A stretch of DNA of 32,119 nt, from assembly GCA_034435375.1 (NCBI GenBank), contig DAOTXR010000013.1:1-32119 (forward strand), read 5' to 3'. Numbering within the stretch: position 1 is the stretch's first letter; each line of letters opens with the position of its first letter. The notes beneath the pieces were generated by a model. The model did not search any database. It saw nothing but the letters and a program-made list of their open reading frames with translations, and had not been told where the DNA came from. Both the position numbers and the translations under genes were made by a program. Source of the stretch: DAOTXR01 sp034435375. GTDB lineage: Bacteria; Chloroflexota; Anaerolineae; Aggregatilineales; UBA3940. Shown piece by piece: positions 1 through 7,868 of this stretch.

Positions 1-2
1 GC

Positions 3-71
3 GAACTCTATGAGCCAGACTTCAGCCGCCTGGTCGAGCCGACCCCGCTGACCCTGGCTCCTGTTCGTTGA
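3..71 (+). CDS. C-terminal end of an unidentified protein (partial)
   Basis: An open frame enters from the left edge and stops with TGA at 69-71, encoding 22 residues that end in TPLTLAPVR. Too little is present to name a family. The stop is followed at once by GCTAAC, which resembles the start of an attC R'' box overlapping a stop codon, as seen at 1195-1201. It is therefore probably the tail of another cassette gene. The frame could also be chance. Confidence 0.35.
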   Translation, partial: ELYEPDFSRLVEPTPLTLAPVR

Positions 72-120
72 GCTAACGTTTTTGCGCACAGAGAGGTGCA
101 TCCGATTTTACACCACTTGA

Positions 121-609
121 CAAGACACTATCAAAATATCCTTTTCCGATTTAGGAGAGATACATTTTCTTCCTCCATTGGGAATAGGCGCATTGTTTCT
201 TTGGGTATTAACTTTTGGTATAGGGGAAGAAATCGGCTGGCGGGGATACGCACTGCCTCGTTTACAAAAAGACCGCAACGCACTTTATGCAACAATTATA
301 TTGGCATTTTTCTGGGCGCTATGGCATTTGCCGCAATTCTTTTATTTATTTGACATTTCAATAGCCATTGGATGGATCATCGGACTGTTTGCTGGTGCAA
401 TTGTATTCACATGGCTGTTTAATAGTGCAGAAGGAAGTATCCTTGTTGTTGCAATTTTTCACGGCTGTTTCAATTACATATCCGCCTCCAGTGCGGGCAA
501 TGGTTTGCTTGCAGCAATCGTAAGCACAATGGTAATGATTTGGGCAGTGGTAGTAATTTTCCTTTACAAGCCCCAAACCTTATCAAGTAAAGGTAAGTTT
601 GTGGTTTAA
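121..609 (+). pseudogene. CPBP family intramembrane protease, N-terminus missing
   Basis: The frame is open from a stop at 118-120 and carries the C-terminal half of a CPBP (CAAX protease and bacteriocin-processing, Abi) glutamic intramembrane protease. All catalytic motifs are present: EEIGWRG (motif 1, paired Glu), FFWALWHLP (motif 2, His) and AIFHGCFN (motif 3, His). Family members such as the one at 10460-11248 have about 130 residues and several helices ahead of motif 1; here only about 40 residues precede it and the only start in frame is a TTG at 178. Just upstream lies a decayed attC R'' box, so a deletion joining a cassette end to the middle of this gene is likely. An intact attC follows at 633. 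Whether the remnant is expressed cannot be told. Confidence 0.7.
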
Positions 610-632
610 CTTTGTCATCACTAGCACATTCT

Positions 633-683
633 GCCCAACACGTGCTGGGATTTCCTTGAGAGCCGGAGCACCCACGATTGGGT
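633..683 (+). repeat. attC site 1 (51 nt)
   Basis: R'' box GCCCAAC at 633-639 and R' box ATTGGGT at 677-683. The internal arms GTGCT (642-646) and AGCAC (667-671) pair. It follows the truncated CPBP gene and overlaps the region upstream of the methyltransferase remnant. The R' box begins with A rather than the usual G at the crossover position. Confidence 0.7.
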
Positions 684-699
684 GCCGGGAGCAACGGCC

Positions 700-1200
700 A
701 TGACGAGAATCAATGGTGCCATGCCTTTCCGGTCACTAACAGCGCCGATCTATACCACCCGGCGTGGCACGTGCTACCTCAGCGATTCTCTTGGACTCCT
801 TAAGTGCCTTCCGGACGATTGCATTGACCTTGTTGTCATCTCTCCTCCGTTTGCTCTCTTGCGACAGAAGACATACGGCGATAAGGATCAACCCAAATAC
901 GTCGAGTGGCTCTGTCGGTTTGGCGCTGAAGTGCGTCGTGTGCTTCGCGAAACGTGCAGCTTCGTTGCAGGGTCAAACAGGACGGGGAGAGTAGCAGGGC
1001 AACTTGGACGAAGGTGGATTGCAATGGAGACAGATGCGGGCTACGTGGCCAACTCGGCACTCCAGTTCGTGGATCACCTTCCGGAGAGTGAAGTGGCGGC
1101 ATGCTTCGCCCGACTTGTCCACGAGTTCAAGGAGCACCCGGTTGACCTAGCCGGACCGCCCACGTTGTTCGATCAAGCAAAGGTGGAAGGTGACGCCTAA
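700..1200 (+). pseudogene. N4/N6 DNA methyltransferase with internal in-frame deletion
   Basis: The N-terminal part matches an alpha/beta-class DNA methylase of the N4-cytosine/N6-adenine type. It has a short lead, then DLVVISPPFALLRQKTYG carrying the catalytic SPPF motif IV, then YVEWL. The C-terminal part matches motif I of the same family (AGSNRTG followed by LGRRWIAME). In full-length relatives about 150 residues or more separate the end of the SPPF region from the FAGSNTTG motif; here the two are joined directly at RETCSFVAGSN with the frame kept. The missing block would contain much of the core fold and target recognition, so the 166-residue product is probably not an active methylase. 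The start at ATG 700 is preferred because an earlier GTG at 682 lies inside the attC; ATG 721 is also possible. The stop overlaps the next attC. Confidence 0.72.
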
Positions 1201-1242
1201 CAACCGGTTGCAGCGGCCCGCCGCTGAACCGAAGGGTTGGGC
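1195..1242 (+). repeat. attC site 2 (48 nt)
   Basis: R'' box GCCTAAC at 1195-1201 overlaps the methyltransferase stop codon; R' box GTTGGGC at 1236-1242. The internal arms CGGTTGCAGCGG and CCGCTGAACCG pair with a single unpaired G, the typical extrahelical base of attC sites. One of the clearest sites in the array. Confidence 0.88.
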
Positions 1243-1378
1243 GGCCCCCGTTTCCCTTATCGATCAGGACTGACATAGACTGGCGCTATACAAGCCGCCA
1301 TAACAGAAGAGCCTAGCGAGCGTGAGCTCAGATGGACCAGCTTATCTTACAATAATCAAACGGTCTTGAAATGAGGAA

Positions 1379-2338
1379 ATGATGAAGGTACGAAGCGAGT
1401 TTAGATTTTTCGGCAAAGGATTGTTGGTTGCCTTAGTCGTAGGTGGCTTGTTGATATACTTCATATACTATAGTGATATGCGCGCAGCGAAAGCGCGTGT
1501 AACTGCTGGGCGACAGTTAGTCGAGACTGTGTGTGGGTCAGTCGAATATGGTGAGCAAGGGGATGGATTTCCGGTGCTTGTGATCCATGGTGCGGGTGGT
1601 GGCTATGACCAGGGTTTGTTTATCGGTGAACTGTTATTCGGCGAAGACTATCGCATTATTGCTCCGTCACGCTTTGGCTACCTGGGGGCTGATATTCCCG
1701 TTGATTCATCCATCGAAGCACAAGCGGATGTTTACGCCTGTCTGCTGGATGCGTTGGGCGTGGAGCGAGCAGTGGTGCTTGGATTCTCCGCTGGTGGGCC
1801 TTCGGCGCTCCAGTTTGCTTTGCGTCACCCGCAACGGATACACGCCTTGATCATGGCCTCTGCCATCAGTTACACCGAACCGTTGAGCGATGAAGGTCGT
1901 CGTCGCCTTGAATCTGGGATCAACCGCATCATCGGTTCGGACTTTTTTTACTGGGCGATTGAAAATGTTGCGCCGGGCGAATTCCTGGCGCTGATTGGTG
2001 TTCCCAGAGATGTTCAGCGTACACTTAGCGAAGAAGATGCCAACACTGCCTTTCAGACGCTGGAACTGATGCACCCGATGAGCCGCCGCTTCCCCGGCAT
2101 TCTGCTTGACCAGGCTCACCATGTCCCAAGAGAATGGCCGCTCAATCAGATTTCGGCGTCGACCTTGGTCATTCATTCCCGCGACGATACGCTTGTTCCT
2201 TTTCCCAACGGTGAGCGCAGCGCAACAGAGATTCCTGCTGCTGAGCTCCTGTCGTTTGAGACCGGCGGTCATCTCCTTCTTGGCCACAGTGATGAAATCC
2301 GCCGTCAGATTGATGGTTTTCTTGCAGGCAGAAGGTGA
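1379..2338 (+). CDS. Membrane-anchored alpha/beta hydrolase
   Basis: A 319-residue protein with a single N-terminal transmembrane helix at about residues 14-31 and an outer alpha/beta hydrolase domain. The oxyanion region is VIHGAGGGYD (residues 68-77), the nucleophile elbow is GFSAGG with Ser137, the acid is probably the Asp in HSRDDTLVP, and the His is in GGHLLLGH near the C-terminus. All members of the triad appear present. It likely hydrolyses an ester, lactone or C-C bond of a small substrate, but the substrate cannot be told. Two adjacent ATGs (1379 and 1382) follow a GAGG at 1374; the second has the better spacing. It is a one-gene cassette with an attC downstream at 2420. Confidence 0.88.
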   Translation: MMKVRSEFRFFGKGLLVALVVGGLLIYFIYYSDMRAAKARVTAGRQLVETVCGSVEYGEQGDGFPVLVIHGAGGGYDQGLFIGELLFGEDYRIIAPSRFGYLGADIPVDSSIEAQADVYACLLDALGVERAVVLGFSAGGPSALQFALRHPQRIHALIMASAISYTEPLSDEGRRRLESGINRIIGSDFFYWAIENVAPGEFLALIGVPRDVQRTLSEEDANTAFQTLELMHPMSRRFPGILLDQAHHVPREWPLNQISASTLVIHSRDDTLVPFPNGERSATEIPAAELLSFETGGHLLLGHSDEIRRQIDGFLAGRR

Positions 2339-2419
2339 GAGATGAATTGATGAATTGAAACGGGCCATAGCGGTCTACCATGGATGACAGGATCACACGC
2401 CTGGCCCTGAAGAAAACCC

Positions 2420-2460
2420 GCCCAACGGCTGGCGTTTCCACCTGACGCTGGCCGTTGGGC
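2420..2460 (+). repeat. attC site 3 (41 nt)
   Basis: R'' GCCCAAC at 2420-2426 and R' GTTGGGC at 2454-2460 are perfect complements, with the arms GGCTGGCGT and ACGCTGGCC between them. Shortest complete site of the array. Confidence 0.87.
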
Positions 2461-2490
2461 AGCCCTGACCTCCACAGGAGGATGTGGACG

Positions 2491-4179
2491 ATGAAACGCA
2501 CGTTGGTTGTGTTTTTACTGGTCAACCTAATTTTGTCTGCCTGCCTGTCCCCCTCGGGGAACACTACTCCCGCACCGCCGACCGCACCGCCCGCGGAAAC
2601 CCTGCCAACCGAGGCTCCGCCCGCGCCGACCGAATCCCGCCTCATCCCCACTGCCACCCCTGCCCCCTTCACCGGCCTGCCCATCCTTGCCGATGCCAGC
2701 CAGACCTATGGCAATGCGGCAGACATCGAGAACTTTATCGCCGTTCAGGGCGGCCTCTCCATCGTCGGGCTGGGCTACCCCGGCGATGACTATATTTATC
2801 AGGCTTGGCGCGATGTGACCCCCGGCGTGGGCGATGTCTACCTCTTCGGCGATGGACTCATTCAGGTTACTCGCAATGCCGCCGGCGCGCTCGATTTGGA
2901 CTTCACCAACTTCGATGCCTTTGTGCGGGGCTACCACCGCGACTTTCTCGGCACGCGCCATTTTTATTTCTCCGTCATCGGGATGCCCCGCGCCCTCTCT
3001 CTTCGTCCTGACAAGGATGACGCCTACATGTACTACGCGCCCGCCGATTACACCGAGTGGTACGAGGTGGTCTATCGCGCCGTTCTACACATCAAGAACG
3101 ACTTGGAGATGCCAGGCGCATCCTACATGGTGTGGAATGAGCCAGAGACGTATTTCTACTGGCGCGGGCGTGACCGGGCAACGGGCGCGGAAACGCTGGA
3201 CGACTACATCGAGATGTACGTCAACACCTGGGCAGCCGTCAAAGCCGCCGACCCCGACGCAAAAGTGGGCGGGCCGATGACCATCGCCGCCTCCAAAGAG
3301 CACGTCAAACAGTACGGCGAGACATGGGGCATGGAAGATTTCCTGGCGGCGCTCGCCAGGCACAACGCCGCCTACCCTGACTTACAGGTGACGCTGGATG
3401 AAGTCGTCTGGCAGGAGTATGACTACACGGGCAACCTGCGGCTTCTGACCAGCGCGGCGCTGGTGCGCGACATGCTCGCCGAAAACGGCTTTCCTCCCGA
3501 TACCCCACAGGTCGTGCTGGGTTGGACCAAGCAGTTCGATAATGACCCCATGCCCTGCGCCGAAATCTCGCGCCAGCAATTTGCTGCTTACATCGCTTCC
3601 AACATCGTCGAGCAGTTCGGCCCGCCGGAGAGCATGCGCGGCGTGACGCGGGGTTACCTCTACGACTTCGACTACGACGGTGTCTGTCCCAACATGTCCC
3701 TCGTCAGCGCTCCGGTGCCGGAGCGTCCCGGCGAATGGCAGTTCGGCGGGACGTACTGGGTCCCTGGCTCACCCGCCATCACCGAATACTGCCGCCGCCC
3801 ATCCTACGCCGTCTTCGAGATGCTGCGCCGGATGAGCGACGCCGGCGGACAGTTCATCCGCATGGAGGGGGCTTTCGACTCGCTTCCGCCCTACATGATG
3901 GCGACGAGCAATGGGCAGCAGGTGATGGCGATGCTGGTCAACGAAACGGACGCGGAACGGGCTTTCACCCTCACCTTTCACAACCTGCCGTTTGCAGGCA
4001 ACTCAATCGTCGGGACGCTTCAACTCATAGATGACATTCACAGCGCGGATTGCAATGGGCTGGAGAACGGCAGCCTCAGCCGTCTGCCCGTCAGCGATGG
4101 CATCGCGGAAGTCACCGTGCAGATGCGTCCCTATTCCGTCGCGCTGATTACGTTTGTTGAAGAAGGAGGTCTTCTATGA
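2491..4179 (+). CDS. Lipoprotein with a clan A (GH39-like) glycosidase domain
   Basis: A 562-residue protein with a type II signal peptide (lipobox LSAC, Cys18) and a Pro/Thr-rich linker to about residue 64. A TIM-barrel-like domain follows, resembling clan GH-A enzymes such as GH39. The acid/base motif WNEP with Glu217 is clear. The strand expected to hold the nucleophile reads VVLGWTKQF, where relatives have a TEW-like motif, so the nucleophile Glu may be replaced by Gly344. The substrate is unknown; a role on surface or extracellular glycans is inferred. ATG 2491 is chosen because AGGAGG at 2476-2481 sits 9 nt upstream, while earlier in-frame starts lie in the attC. It overlaps the next gene by 4 nt (ATGA), so the two are translationally coupled. 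Confidence 0.78.
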   Translation: MKRTLVVFLLVNLILSACLSPSGNTTPAPPTAPPAETLPTEAPPAPTESRLIPTATPAPFTGLPILADASQTYGNAADIENFIAVQGGLSIVGLGYPGDDYIYQAWRDVTPGVGDVYLFGDGLIQVTRNAAGALDLDFTNFDAFVRGYHRDFLGTRHFYFSVIGMPRALSLRPDKDDAYMYYAPADYTEWYEVVYRAVLHIKNDLEMPGASYMVWNEPETYFYWRGRDRATGAETLDDYIEMYVNTWAAVKAADPDAKVGGPMTIAASKEHVKQYGETWGMEDFLAALARHNAAYPDLQVTLDEVVWQEYDYTGNLRLLTSAALVRDMLAENGFPPDTPQVVLGWTKQFDNDPMPCAEISRQQFAAYIASNIVEQFGPPESMRGVTRGYLYDFDYDGVCPNMSLVSAPVPERPGEWQFGGTYWVPGSPAITEYCRRPSYAVFEMLRRMSDAGGQFIRMEGAFDSLPPYMMATSNGQQVMAMLVNETDAERAFTLTFHNLPFAGNSIVGTLQLIDDIHSADCNGLENGSLSRLPVSDGIAEVTVQMRPYSVALITFVEEGGLL

Positions 4180-5477
4180 ACCGCGCACTCCATCTGCTGC
4201 TCACCTTATCTCTCGTCCTTGCCGCCTGCTCGTCCCCGCCGGAGAGCGCTCCCCCCACCTCCACGCCGACGGCGGCGCCGCCGACCGAGCAGGCGACCGC
4301 AACCACGCCGCCGACCGAACCGCCCACGGAAACCCTGCCAACCGAGGCCCCGCCCGCGCCAACTGCAACCCCGCGCCCCGACGACGGCATCCTGCTTGGC
4401 GCAATCCGCTGGGACGGCTGGTTTGGCGGTTCGCACTATGTCAAAAACCTCTTCCCAGAAGAATGGCGCTACCGCCTGCCGTTTTACGCCAGCGTACTGC
4501 CCGATGGACAGGTAGACATGGCCTCCGATTCGCAGGCGGTGATGGATCAGGAAATCGCCTACGCCGCCGCCAACGGCATTGATTACTGGATTTTCCTCAT
4601 GTACATCGTGCGCGACGAGCAGGGAAATCCGCTGGTGGATGAGACAGGATGGAAAGCGGATGATATGAATCTCAGCCGCCAGTATTATCTCTCCAGCCCT
4701 TACAACCAGATGGTCAATTTCGCGTTGATGCTGCAAGTGCAGGGCTATGTTGATGCGGACGGCAGCGGACACAACTTCGGCGAACACAACTGGAACTTTC
4801 AGGTGGAGGAAGCTGTGACGCAGATGCAGGAGCCGTCGTATCAAACCGTGCTGGATGGACGCCCGCTCGTTTATTTCTTCCTGTGGGGGCAGGACGTGGG
4901 AAAGATTTGGGGCAGTTGGGATGCCATGCGGCAAAAGCTGGACGGTTTTCGTCAATACGCGCAGGAGCGGGGCTTGAAGAACCCCTACATCGTTGCGATG
5001 GTATTTTCGGCGGAGGAAGGCGGGCGCGCCGTCACGGAACTCGGCGTGGACGCGGTCACTTCCTATTCAGGAGGTTTCATTCCGGGCAGTTACGATAACA
5101 CCGCCGACTACACCTACTACGACTACGACGCGCAGGCCCAAGCTGACCGTGACCTGTGGGAGAGTTTCCGCGCTGCAGGCTTGAAAGTCGTCCCCGTCGC
5201 CAGCATGGGCTGGGACCCGCGTCCGCACCGGGACGACATCTTTGGCTACGGCGGCTACACCTTCGGGCCCGTGGTGGAACGCGCCGCGCCCGAACAACTT
5301 GCCGCTCATGTTCTGGAAGCTGTCGAATGGATGTGGACCTACCCCGATGCCGCCGAACCGCAGACGGTCATCGTCTATGCCTGGAATGAACTCTCGGAGG
5401 GTGGCTGGCTGGTTCCCACGCTGGAAGAGGGCGACGCGCGGCTGCGCGCCGTTGGCGAAGCGCTGCTGAACCGCTGA
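4176..5477 (+). CDS. Lipoprotein with a GH99/GH71-like (WbsX-type) domain
   Basis: A 433-residue protein with lipobox LAAC (Cys18) and a long Pro/Thr/Ala linker to about residue 68. The domain that follows resembles the GH99-like or WbsX-type family. Supporting features are the opening segment GAIRWDGWFGG, the internal YWIFLMYI strand and the terminal motif AWNELSEGGWLVPT, close to the AWNEWxEGxxLEP signature of that family. It probably binds or cleaves glycans at the cell surface. AAGGAGGT at 4163-4170 lies 5 nt before the ATG, inside the end of the preceding gene. Its linker is nearly identical at DNA level to that of its partner, which points to shared ancestry of the anchor. The two genes form one large cassette. 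Confidence 0.78.
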   Translation: MNRALHLLLTLSLVLAACSSPPESAPPTSTPTAAPPTEQATATTPPTEPPTETLPTEAPPAPTATPRPDDGILLGAIRWDGWFGGSHYVKNLFPEEWRYRLPFYASVLPDGQVDMASDSQAVMDQEIAYAAANGIDYWIFLMYIVRDEQGNPLVDETGWKADDMNLSRQYYLSSPYNQMVNFALMLQVQGYVDADGSGHNFGEHNWNFQVEEAVTQMQEPSYQTVLDGRPLVYFFLWGQDVGKIWGSWDAMRQKLDGFRQYAQERGLKNPYIVAMVFSAEEGGRAVTELGVDAVTSYSGGFIPGSYDNTADYTYYDYDAQAQADRDLWESFRAAGLKVVPVASMGWDPRPHRDDIFGYGGYTFGPVVERAAPEQLAAHVLEAVEWMWTYPDAAEPQTVIVYAWNELSEGGWLVPTLEEGDARLRAVGEALLNR

Positions 5478-5488
5478 ACCCGAAAGCC

Positions 5489-5560
<72 letters not shown>

Positions 5561-5572
5561 GGCCACCACGAG

Positions 5573-6085
5573 GTGAAGGTGAAACCAAGACGAATTGAGG
5601 TCAATGACTTGATGCAACAGGGCTACGTATATTGGGTGACGGAGCCTATGGGTCAGAACTTCCACCCGGACTTCCGCCCCGAACTCACCCCTAAGCAGAT
5701 GTTAGAGCTTGGCGTCTTCGGCGGCAAATACATGACTGACTGTGCCGCAGAGTACCCTGAAGACTGGTTCGCGAACGCCAAGCTGTGCCGTGAAAGACAC
5801 GATCCCAAGATGAACTTCTTCGGCGTGAATGCGTCGCAGCCCCTTTCAGTGTGGAGGGCCAAGGGATGGATTTACTATGAAGACCCACGAGGTTGGTTTC
5901 AATGGTACTGCCGTTACTTCTTGGGAAGGCGCTGTCCCGACGATGAGCGGCAGATTCGACGGTGGCAGGCCATTCGACGGCACGTGATTCAACTGGCCAA
6001 GAACTGCCGACCGCGTGATTTAAATTGTCGCCGCAAGCAGCGACAGGCGCTCCTCCACTGGGCCTACGATTCGCGTAAGATATGA
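5573..6085 (+). CDS. Conserved protein of unknown function (ELTPKQMLELGVFGGKY family)
   Basis: A protein of about 170 residues from a very conserved but uncharacterised family, recognised by the segments YVYWVTEP, ELTPKQMLELGVFGGKYM, KGWIYYEDPRGWFQWYCRY and QRQALLHWAYDSRK. It is rich in Trp, Tyr, Arg and Cys and has no signal peptide or membrane helix, so it is cytosolic. The conserved aromatic and charged residues suggest an enzyme or nucleic-acid-binding protein, but I do not assign a function. The start is uncertain: GTG 5573 or GTG 5579 gives a lead that resembles relatives; ATG 5612 is the first ATG in frame; a GTG at 5540 lies inside the attC. It has a decayed attC (6141) behind it. Confidence 0.72.
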   Translation: MKVKPRRIEVNDLMQQGYVYWVTEPMGQNFHPDFRPELTPKQMLELGVFGGKYMTDCAAEYPEDWFANAKLCRERHDPKMNFFGVNASQPLSVWRAKGWIYYEDPRGWFQWYCRYFLGRRCPDDERQIRRWQAIRRHVIQLAKNCRPRDLNCRRKQRQALLHWAYDSRKI

Positions 6086-6140
6086 GTGAGAATAAGCACA
6101 TCCTATGATCAAACACAAGGCCGGATTGTGTAGCGGAACC

Positions 6141-6187
6141 GCCTAACAACCGATTGCAACGGATAGCGCTCTGCAACGCGGCCGACG
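6141..6187 (+). repeat. Decayed attC site
   Basis: R'' GCCTAAC at 6141-6147 and the following AACCGATTGCAACGG closely match site 2 (1195-1242), but the R' side reads CCGACGC instead of GTTGGGC. The site has probably lost its crossover half. Confidence 0.55.
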
Positions 6188-6225
6188 CCGATCCTCAGGT
6201 GCACCGATAGGAAGATGAATAAGCG

Positions 6226-7857
6226 ATGGGAACAGTTGTTGCAGCAGCGTTAGGAGAATGTGTCCACGTAGCGGGTGTAGTGAATTTCTTAAGACTGGCC
6301 GAAGCCGCCGGCTGGCGGACAGTATTTCTTGGCCCGGCAGTGCCAGTCGCTGATGTTCTGGAAGCGGCCAGACGCGAGAAAGCCGACATGGTTGGTGTTT
6401 CTTACCGATTGACGCCGGAAACAGGCGAACGTCTGGCAGCCGAATTTGCAGAAGCCGCCGACGACCTGCGTGCCGCCGGCGTGCGTTTTGTCTTCGGCAG
6501 CACTCCGCCAGTGGCCGAACGTGTGCGTGCCCTTGGTTTCTTTGAGCGCATTTTTGACGGCAGCGAGCCACCTGAGGTGGTATTGGCTTACCTGAAGGGA
6601 CAGTCCCAGGTTGGTCTGAGTGAAGTTGACTTTCCGCAAACGGCCGTCGAACGCATCGTCTGGAAATCTCCATTCCCTATCATCCGTCACCATTTTGGTT
6701 TACCTGCAATGGAGGCCACCATAGAGGGAATCGCCCGTATCGCCGAGACTCAGCTATTGGACGTGGTGTCATTGGGCATTGACCAAGATGCTCAGGCTAA
6801 TTTTTTCCGTCCAGAGCGGCAGGACCCGCGCCGTAGAGGGGCAGGCGGTGTGCCAGTATGCAGTCCTGACGATTACCGCGCCCTTTACGCCGCCAGCCGA
6901 CGCGGTAATTATCCATTGCTGCGCACCTACTCTGGCACGGATGACTTTATCCGCCTGGCTGAAATGTACGTGGAAACCATCAACATTGCCTGGTGCGCTA
7001 TTCCTCTCTTTTGGTTCAACCTGATGGATGGGCGTGGGCCGTGGGACCTGGAAGGTTCCATCCGCGAACACCAAAAGGTCATGGCTTGGTACGGCCAGCG
7101 GAATATTCCCGTGGAACTGAACGAGCCACACCACTGGGGCATGCGCGATGCGCCTGATGTGATTTTTGTCGTCTCTGCCTACCTCTCGGCCTGCAATGCC
7201 CGTGCCTTTGGCGTGCGCGATTACATTGCCCAACTTATGTTCAACAGTCCGCCTGGCCTTTCGGATGCGATGGACCTGGCGAAGATGCTGGCGGTGCTTG
7301 AGCTAATCGCACCGTTGGCCGGGCCGGACTTTCGCATCTGGCGTCAGACGCGCACAGGATTGCTTAGCTATCCACTGGATGTAGATGCGGCGCGTGCTCA
7401 CCTGGCAGCCAGCGTCTATCTGCAAATGGCCCTCCGACCGCACATTTTGCACATCGTGGGCCACTCTGAGGCGCATCATGCAGCTACTGCTGAAGATGTT
7501 ATCGAAGCATGCAAACTAGCCCGGCGAGCCATCGAGAACGCCCTGCACGGTCAGGCGGATATGACTATCGATCCCGCTGTGCAGCAGCGCAAAGAGGAAC
7601 TCATCGGTGAGGCCCACGTTACTTTGGATGCTATCCGCACATTGGCCGGGCCGAATGTGGCCGATCCGTTGACCGATCCTGCTACTCTGACACGAGCGGT
7701 AACTACGGGAATACTGGATGCCCCTCATTTGCGCAACAACCCATTTGCGCGCGGGCAGGTCGCTGTTCGCATCGACGCACGCGGCGCTTGCATCGCAGTA
7801 GACCCATCTACAGGACGAGCCTTGTCTGAGCGGGAGCGGATCAGCAATTTGATTTAG
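6226..7857 (+). CDS. Cobalamin-binding TIM-barrel protein (mutase-like)
   Basis: A 543-residue protein. The first 125 residues look like a B12-binding Rossmann domain: residues 11-17 (ECVHVAG) carry the axial-ligand His14 and the Gly of the DxHxxG motif, but the Asp position is Cys. Further support is a GVSYRLTP strand and a GSTPP turn. The rest (about 160-540) resembles the barrel of carbon-skeleton mutases such as the glutamate mutase E type, with segments such as TYSGTDDFIRLAEMY and ELNEPHHWGMRDAP. A specific reaction cannot be assigned. ATG 6226 follows ATAGGAAG with an 11-nt gap. The downstream dehydrogenase starts 12 nt after its stop, so the two form an operon. It sits between decayed attC halves rather than complete sites. 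Confidence 0.72.
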   Translation: MGTVVAAALGECVHVAGVVNFLRLAEAAGWRTVFLGPAVPVADVLEAARREKADMVGVSYRLTPETGERLAAEFAEAADDLRAAGVRFVFGSTPPVAERVRALGFFERIFDGSEPPEVVLAYLKGQSQVGLSEVDFPQTAVERIVWKSPFPIIRHHFGLPAMEATIEGIARIAETQLLDVVSLGIDQDAQANFFRPERQDPRRRGAGGVPVCSPDDYRALYAASRRGNYPLLRTYSGTDDFIRLAEMYVETINIAWCAIPLFWFNLMDGRGPWDLEGSIREHQKVMAWYGQRNIPVELNEPHHWGMRDAPDVIFVVSAYLSACNARAFGVRDYIAQLMFNSPPGLSDAMDLAKMLAVLELIAPLAGPDFRIWRQTRTGLLSYPLDVDAARAHLAASVYLQMALRPHILHIVGHSEAHHAATAEDVIEACKLARRAIENALHGQADMTIDPAVQQRKEELIGEAHVTLDAIRTLAGPNVADPLTDPATLTRAVTTGILDAPHLRNNPFARGQVAVRIDARGACIAVDPSTGRALSERERISNLI

Positions 7858-7868
7858 AGGAGGCGCGA

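Noticed and set aside
1348..1353. TACAAT as a -10 box for the alpha/beta hydrolase
   Set aside because: No -35 box at suitable spacing and no extended -10, so the match is probably chance.
1706..2368. Minus-strand frame of 220 codons opposite the alpha/beta hydrolase
   Set aside because: The + strand gene has a full catalytic motif set; the reverse frame shows no family features.
4206..4955. Long minus-strand frame opposite the GH99-like gene
   Set aside because: It is an Arg-rich shadow of the high-GC coding strand with no recognisable domain and no ribosome-binding site.
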